The translations under genes and the position numbers were made by a program. DNA of 64,000 nt from Megalopta genalis (taxonomy: Eukaryota > Arthropoda > Insecta > Hymenoptera > Halictidae): contig NW_027476343.1 of the NCBI RefSeq assembly GCF_051020955.1, positions 1 to 64,000 on the forward strand. The letters run 5' to 3'. Under the pieces are notes generated by a model. That model saw nothing but the letters and a program-made list of their open reading frames with translations. It did not search any database and was not told the DNA's origin. Positions 58,601 to 64,000 of the stretch are shown in pieces (positions within the stretch are counted from its first letter, which is position 1; each line of letters starts with the position of its first letter).

Positions 58601-61600
58601 CATTGATTTGAAGTTAAATCAAGGGATTCGCTTGGATTGGAAGCTAACTCGTTTGTTTCGTCTGCATTTGAAGCTATGTCACTTATATCCCAAGTGCTTG
58701 AAGCTAAATCATTTGTTTCGCATGGATTTGAAGATAAATTTTCTACCTCGCATTAATTTTAACTAAATCATTTGTTTCGCATGGAATTGAACCTATCTGG
58801 TTCTTTTTGTCTGCATTTGAAGCTATGCCACTTATATCGCAAGTATTTGAAGCTAAATCATTGTTTTCGCATGGATTTGAAGCTAAACCATCAACATCGC
58901 ATTGATTCGAAGCTAAATCATTTGTTTCGCTTAGATTTGAAGCTAACTCGTTTGTTTCGTCTTTATTTGAAGATATATCACTTATATCGCAAGTATCTGA
59001 ACCTGAATCATTTGTTTCGCATGGATTTGAAGGTAAACCTTCTACATCGCATTGAATAGAATCTAAATCATGTGATTCGCTTGGATTGGAAGCTAACTCG
59101 TTTGTTTCGTCTGCATTTGAAGCTATATCACTTATATCCCAAGTGTTTGAAGCTAAATCATTTTTCCGCATGGATTTGAAGCTAAACCTTCTACAACGCA
59201 TTGATTTGCAGCTAAATCATGTGTTTTGCATGGATTTGAATCTAAATCGTTTGCTTCGTCTGCATTTGAAGCTATATCACTTATATCCCTATTGTTTGAA
59301 GCTAAATCATTTGTTTCGCATGGATTTGAAGCTAAACCTTCTACATCGCATTGATTTGCTGCTAAATCATGTGATTCGCATGGAATTGAAGCTAACTGGT
59401 TTGTTTCATCTGCATTTGAAGCTATATCACTTATGTCGCTAGTATCTGAAGCTAAATCATTTGTTTCGCATGGATTTGAAGTTAAAGCTTTTACATAGCA
59501 TTGATTTGCATCTAAATCATGTGTTTCGCTTGGATTTTAAGCTATATCGTTAGTTTCATCTGCATTTGAGGCTATATCACTTATGTCGCTAGTATCTGAA
59601 GCTAAATCATTTGTGTCGCATGGATTTGAAGCTAAACCTTCCACATAGCATTGATTTGAAGCTTAATCATGTGTTTTGCATGGATGTGAAGCAAACTCGT
59701 TTGTTTCCCCTGCATTTGAAGCTATATCACTTATATCGCAAGTATCTGATGCTAAATCGTTTGTTTCGCTTCGATTTGAAGCTATACCATCTACATTGCA
59801 TTGATTTGCATCTAAATCAAGTGTTCAGCATGGATTTGAAGCTAACTCGTTTGTTTCGTCTGCATTTGAATCTATATCACTTATATCCCAAGTGTTTGAA
59901 GCTAAATCATTTGTTTCGCATGGATTTGAAGCTAATCCTTCTACATCTCATGGATTTGAAGCTAAACCATCAACATCGCATTGATTCGAAGCTAAATCAT
60001 TTGTTTCGCTTAGATTTGAAAATAACTCGTTTGTTTCGTCTGTATTTGAAGATATATAACTTATATCGCAAGTATCTGAACATGAATCATTTGTTTCTTA
60101 TAGATTTGAAGCTAAGCATTCCACCTCGCATTGATTTGAATCTAAATCATTTGTTTCGCATGGATTTGAAGCTAACTCGTTTGTTTCGTCTGTATTTGAA
60201 GATATATCACTTATATCGCAAGTATCTGAACCTGAATCATTTGTTTCTTATGGACTTGAAACTAAGCCTTCTACCTCGCATTGATCTGAAGCTAAATCAT
60301 TTGTGTCTCATGGATTTGAAGCTAAACCTTCCACATAGCATTGATTTGAAGCTTAATCATGTGATTTGCATGGATTCGATGCTAACTTGTTTGTTTCCCC
60401 TGCATTTGAAGCTATATCACTTATATCGTAAGTATCTGATGCTAAAACATTTGTTTCGCTTCGATTTGAAGCTATACCTTCTACATTGCATTGATTTGCA
60501 GCTAAATCATGTGTTCCGCATGGATCTGAAGCTAACTCGTTTGTTTCGTCTGTATTTGAAGATATATCACTTATATCGCAAGTATCTGAACCTAAATCAT
60601 TTGTTTCTTATGGATTTGAAGCTAAGCCTTCTACCTCGCATTGATTTTAAGCTAAATGATTTGTTTCTCATGGATTTGAAGGTAAACCTTCTACATCGCA
60701 TTGATTTGAAGCTAAATCATGTGATTCGCTTTGATTGGAAGCTAAGACATTTATTTCGTCTGCATTTGAAGTTGTATCTCTTATATCGCAAGTATCTGAA
60801 TCTAATTCATTTGTGTCTCATGGATTTGAAGCTAAACCTTCCAAATAGCATTGATTTGAAGCTTAAACATGTGATTTGCATGGATTTGATGCTAACTTGA
60901 TTGTTTCCCCTGCATTTGAATCTATATCACTTATATCGTAAGTATCTGATGCTAAAACATTTGTTTCGCTTCGATTTGAAGCTATACCTTCTACATTGCA
61001 TTGATTTGCAGCTAAATCATGTGTTCCGCATGGATTTGAAGCTAACTCGTTTGTTTCGTCTGCATTTGAAGCTATGCCACTTATATCGCAAGTATCTGAA
61101 GCTAAATCATTGGTTTCGCCTGGATTTGAAGCTAAACTTTCTACATCGCATTCATTTGAAGCTAAATCATGTGATTCGCTTGGATTGGAAGCTAACTCGT
61201 TTGTTTCGTCTGTATTTGAAGCTATGCCACTTATATCGCAAGTATCTGAAGCTAAATCATTGGTTTCGCCTGGAGTTGAAGCTAATCCATCTACATCGCA
61301 TCGATTTGATGCTAAATCATGTGTTTCGCATATTTTTGATGATAAATCGTTAGTCTGGTCTGAATTTGAAGCTATATCACTTATTTCGCTAGTATCTAAA
61401 TCTAAATCATTTGTTTCGCATGGATTTGAATCTAAACCTTCTACTTTCGCATTGATTTGAAGCTGACTCGTTTGTTTCGTCTGCATTTGAAGCTATATCA
61501 CTTATATCCCAACTGTTTGAAGCTCAATCATTTGCTTCGCATGGATTGGAAGCTAATCCTTCTACATCGCATTGATTTGAAGCAAAATCATGTGATTCGC

Positions 61601-64000
61601 TTGGATTTGAAGCTAACTCGTTTGTTTCCCCTGATTTTGAAGCTATATCACTTATATCTCAACTGTTTGAATCTAAATCATTCGTTTCGCATGGATTTGA
61701 AGCTAAAGCTATTACATCGCATTGATTTGAAGCTAAATCATGTGTTGCGCTTGGATTTGAAGCTAACTCATTTGTATCCCCTGAATTTGAAACTATATCC
61801 CTTATGTCGCAAGTATCGTACGCTAAATCATTTGTTTCACATGGATTTGAAGCTAAACCTACTACTTTCGCATTGATTTGAAGCTGACTGGTTTGTTTCG
61901 TCCGCATTTGAAGCTATATCAATTATATATCAACTGTTAGAAGCTAAATCAGTTGTTTCGCATGGATTTGAAGCTAACTCGTTCGTTTCCCCTGCATCTG
62001 AAGCAATATCATTTATATGGCAAGAATCTGAAGCTAAATCATTTGTGTTGCATGGATTTGAAGCTAAACGTTCTACTTTCGCATTGATTTGAAGCTGACT
62101 CGTTTGTTTCGTCCGCATTAGAAGCTATATCACTTATATCCCAACTGTTTGAAGCTAAATCAGTTGTTTCGCATGGATTTGAAGCTAACTCGTTTGTTTC
62201 CCCTGCATTTGAAGCTATATCACTTATATCGCAAGTATCTAAAGGTAAATCATTTGTTTCGCCTGGATTTGAAGCTAAACCTTCTACTTTCGCATCGATT
62301 TAAAGCTAACTCGTTCGTTTCCCCTGCATTTGAAGCTATATCACTTATATCGCAAGTATCTGAAGCTAAATCATTTGTGTCGCATGGATTTCAAGCTAAA
62401 CCTTCCACATAATATTGATTTGAATCTAAATCATGTGTTTCGCATGGATATGAAGCTAACACGTTTGTTTCCCCTGCATTTGAAGCTATATCACTTATAT
62501 CGCAAGTATCTGATGCTAAATCATTTTTTTCGCATGGATTTGAAGCTAAATCTTCTACATCGCATTGATTTGAAGCAAATTCATGTGTTTCGCATGGATT
62601 TGAAGCTAACTCGTTTGTTTCGTCTGCACTTGAAACTATATCACTTATATCGCAAGTATCTGAAGGTAAATCATTTGTTTCGCATGGATTTGAAGCTAAA
62701 CCTTCTACATCGCATTGATTTGAAGCAAAATCATGTGATTCGCTTGGATTTGAAGCTAACTCGTTTGTTTCCCCTGCATTTGAAGCTATATCATTTATAT
62801 CCCAACTGTTTGAAGCTAAATCATTTGTTTCGTATGGATTTGAAGCTAAACCTACTACATCGCATTGATTTGAAGCTAAATCATGTGTTTCGCTTGGATT
62901 TGAAGCTAACTCGTTTGTTTTCCCTGCATTTGAAGCTATATCACTTATATCGCAAGTATCTGATGCTAAATCATTTTTTTCGCATGGATTTGAAGCTAAA
63001 CCTTCTACATCGCATTGATATGAACCTAATTCATGTGTTTCGCATGGATTTGAAGCTAACCTGTTTGTTTCGTCTGCAATTGAAGCTATATCACTTATAT
63101 CCCAAGTGTTTGAAGCTAAATCATTTGTTTAGCATGGACTTGAAGCTAAACTTTCCACACAGCATTGATTTGAGGCTTAATCATGTGCTTTGCATGATTT
63201 TCAGGCTAACTCGTTTATTTCCGTTGCATTTGAAGCTATATCACTTATATCGCAAGTATCTGATGCTAAATCATTTGTTTCGCCTGGATTTGAAGCTAAA
63301 CCTTCTACTTTCGCATTGATTTGAAGCTGACTCGATTGTTTCGTCCGCATTTGAAGATATATCACTTATATCCCAACTGTTTGAAGCTAAATCAGTTGTT
63401 TCGCATGGATTTGAAGCTAACTCGTTTGTTTCCCCTGCATTTGAAGCTATATCACTTATATCGCAAGTATCTAAAGGTAAATCATTTGTTTCGCCTGGAT
63501 TTGAATCTAAACCTTCTACTTTCGCATTGATTTGAAGCTGACTCGTTTGTTTCGTCTGCATTTGAAGCTATATCACTTATATCCCAACTGTTTGAAGACA
63601 AATCATTTGTGTAGCATGGATTTAAAGCAAACTCGTTCGTTTCCCCTGCATTTGAAGCTATATCACTTATATCGCAAGTATCTGAAGCTAAATCATTTGT
63701 GTTGCATGGATTTCAAGCTAAACCTTCCACATAATATTGATTTGAATCTAAATCATGTGTTTCGCATGGATTTGAAGCTAACACGTTTGTTTCCCCTGCA
63801 TTTGAAGCTATATCACTTATATCGCAAGTATCTGATGCCAAATCATTTTTTTCGCATGGATTTGAGGCTAAACCTTCTACATCGCATTGATTTGAAGCAA
63901 ATTCATGTGTTTCGCATGGATTTGAAGCTAACTCGTTTGTTTCCCCCGATTTTGAAGCTATATCACTTATATCTCAACTGTTTGAATCTAAATCATTCGT
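52653..64000. repeat. 30-bp satellite, right block
   Basis: The block starts with the right ACTTA duplication (52653-52657) and continues the satellite in register to the end of the window, so the array extends beyond 64000. It includes copy C of the ~4.8-kb segment. Apart from the repeat I see no gene or RNA. Confidence 0.95.
58126..62789. repeat. ~4.7-kb satellite segment, copy C
   Basis: This matches copy A at an offset of 16049 bp, changing to 15839 bp after a 210-bp (seven-monomer) deletion. Near 62220 it shows the uninterrupted site corresponding to the LTR insertion in copy B. Past copy A's end it still matches copy B up to about 62789 (offset 9569 bp). Confidence 0.82.

Overview
The window is eukaryotic nuclear DNA, most likely from an arthropod and probably an insect. 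It has spliceosomal introns, AATAAA signals and TATA boxes. It also holds a Polinton/Maverick element whose genes look like the copies I know from insect genomes. I cannot name the species.

Three layers are visible. (1) The background is one AT-rich satellite filling 1-12328, 30497-52148 and 52653-64000. Its monomer is 30 bp: a 10-bp core TTTGAAGCTA plus a 20-bp tail. Five tail types follow in a fixed order and make a 150-bp higher-order unit. This is duplicated again as 300-bp, ~570-bp, ~2-3.4-kb and ~5-kb blocks. Because 30 is a multiple of three and the consensus lacks stops in three of six frames, the satellite is full of meaningless ORFs. I annotate none of them as genes.

(2) At 12335-30490 an 18.2-kb Polinton sits inside the satellite, bounded by a perfect 6-bp target duplication (GATTCT) and long terminal inverted repeats. 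Removing the element and one GATTCT restores the satellite in register. The order is: left TIR; two unknown ORFs; protein-primed DNA polymerase B (+); a spliced gene for a small protein (+). A leftward cluster follows: packaging ATPase, conserved 398-aa protein, 76-aa protein, two fibre-like coiled-coil proteins and a chromodomain integrase. A short TATA-bearing repeat array separates this from a rightward virion cluster: pX-like basic protein, adenain-like protease, minor capsid protein, a 50-aa protein and the major capsid protein. A leftward exonuclease-like gene and the right TIR complete it. Together these are a replication module (polymerase, integrase) and a virion module (capsids, protease, ATPase, putative fibres).

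The copy is decayed. The polymerase has two frameshifts and a deletion through the exonuclease domain. The integrase has an internal stop. The minor capsid gene is interrupted. One fibre gene is frameshifted in a homopolymer, and the protease lacks a good start and has an altered active-site context. The ATPase and major capsid protein look intact.

(3) At 52149-52652 a 504-bp solo LTR (TGTT...AACA, 5-bp duplication ACTTA) sits in one of three copies of a ~5-kb satellite duplication. The other two copies are empty sites, so the insertion is younger than the amplification.
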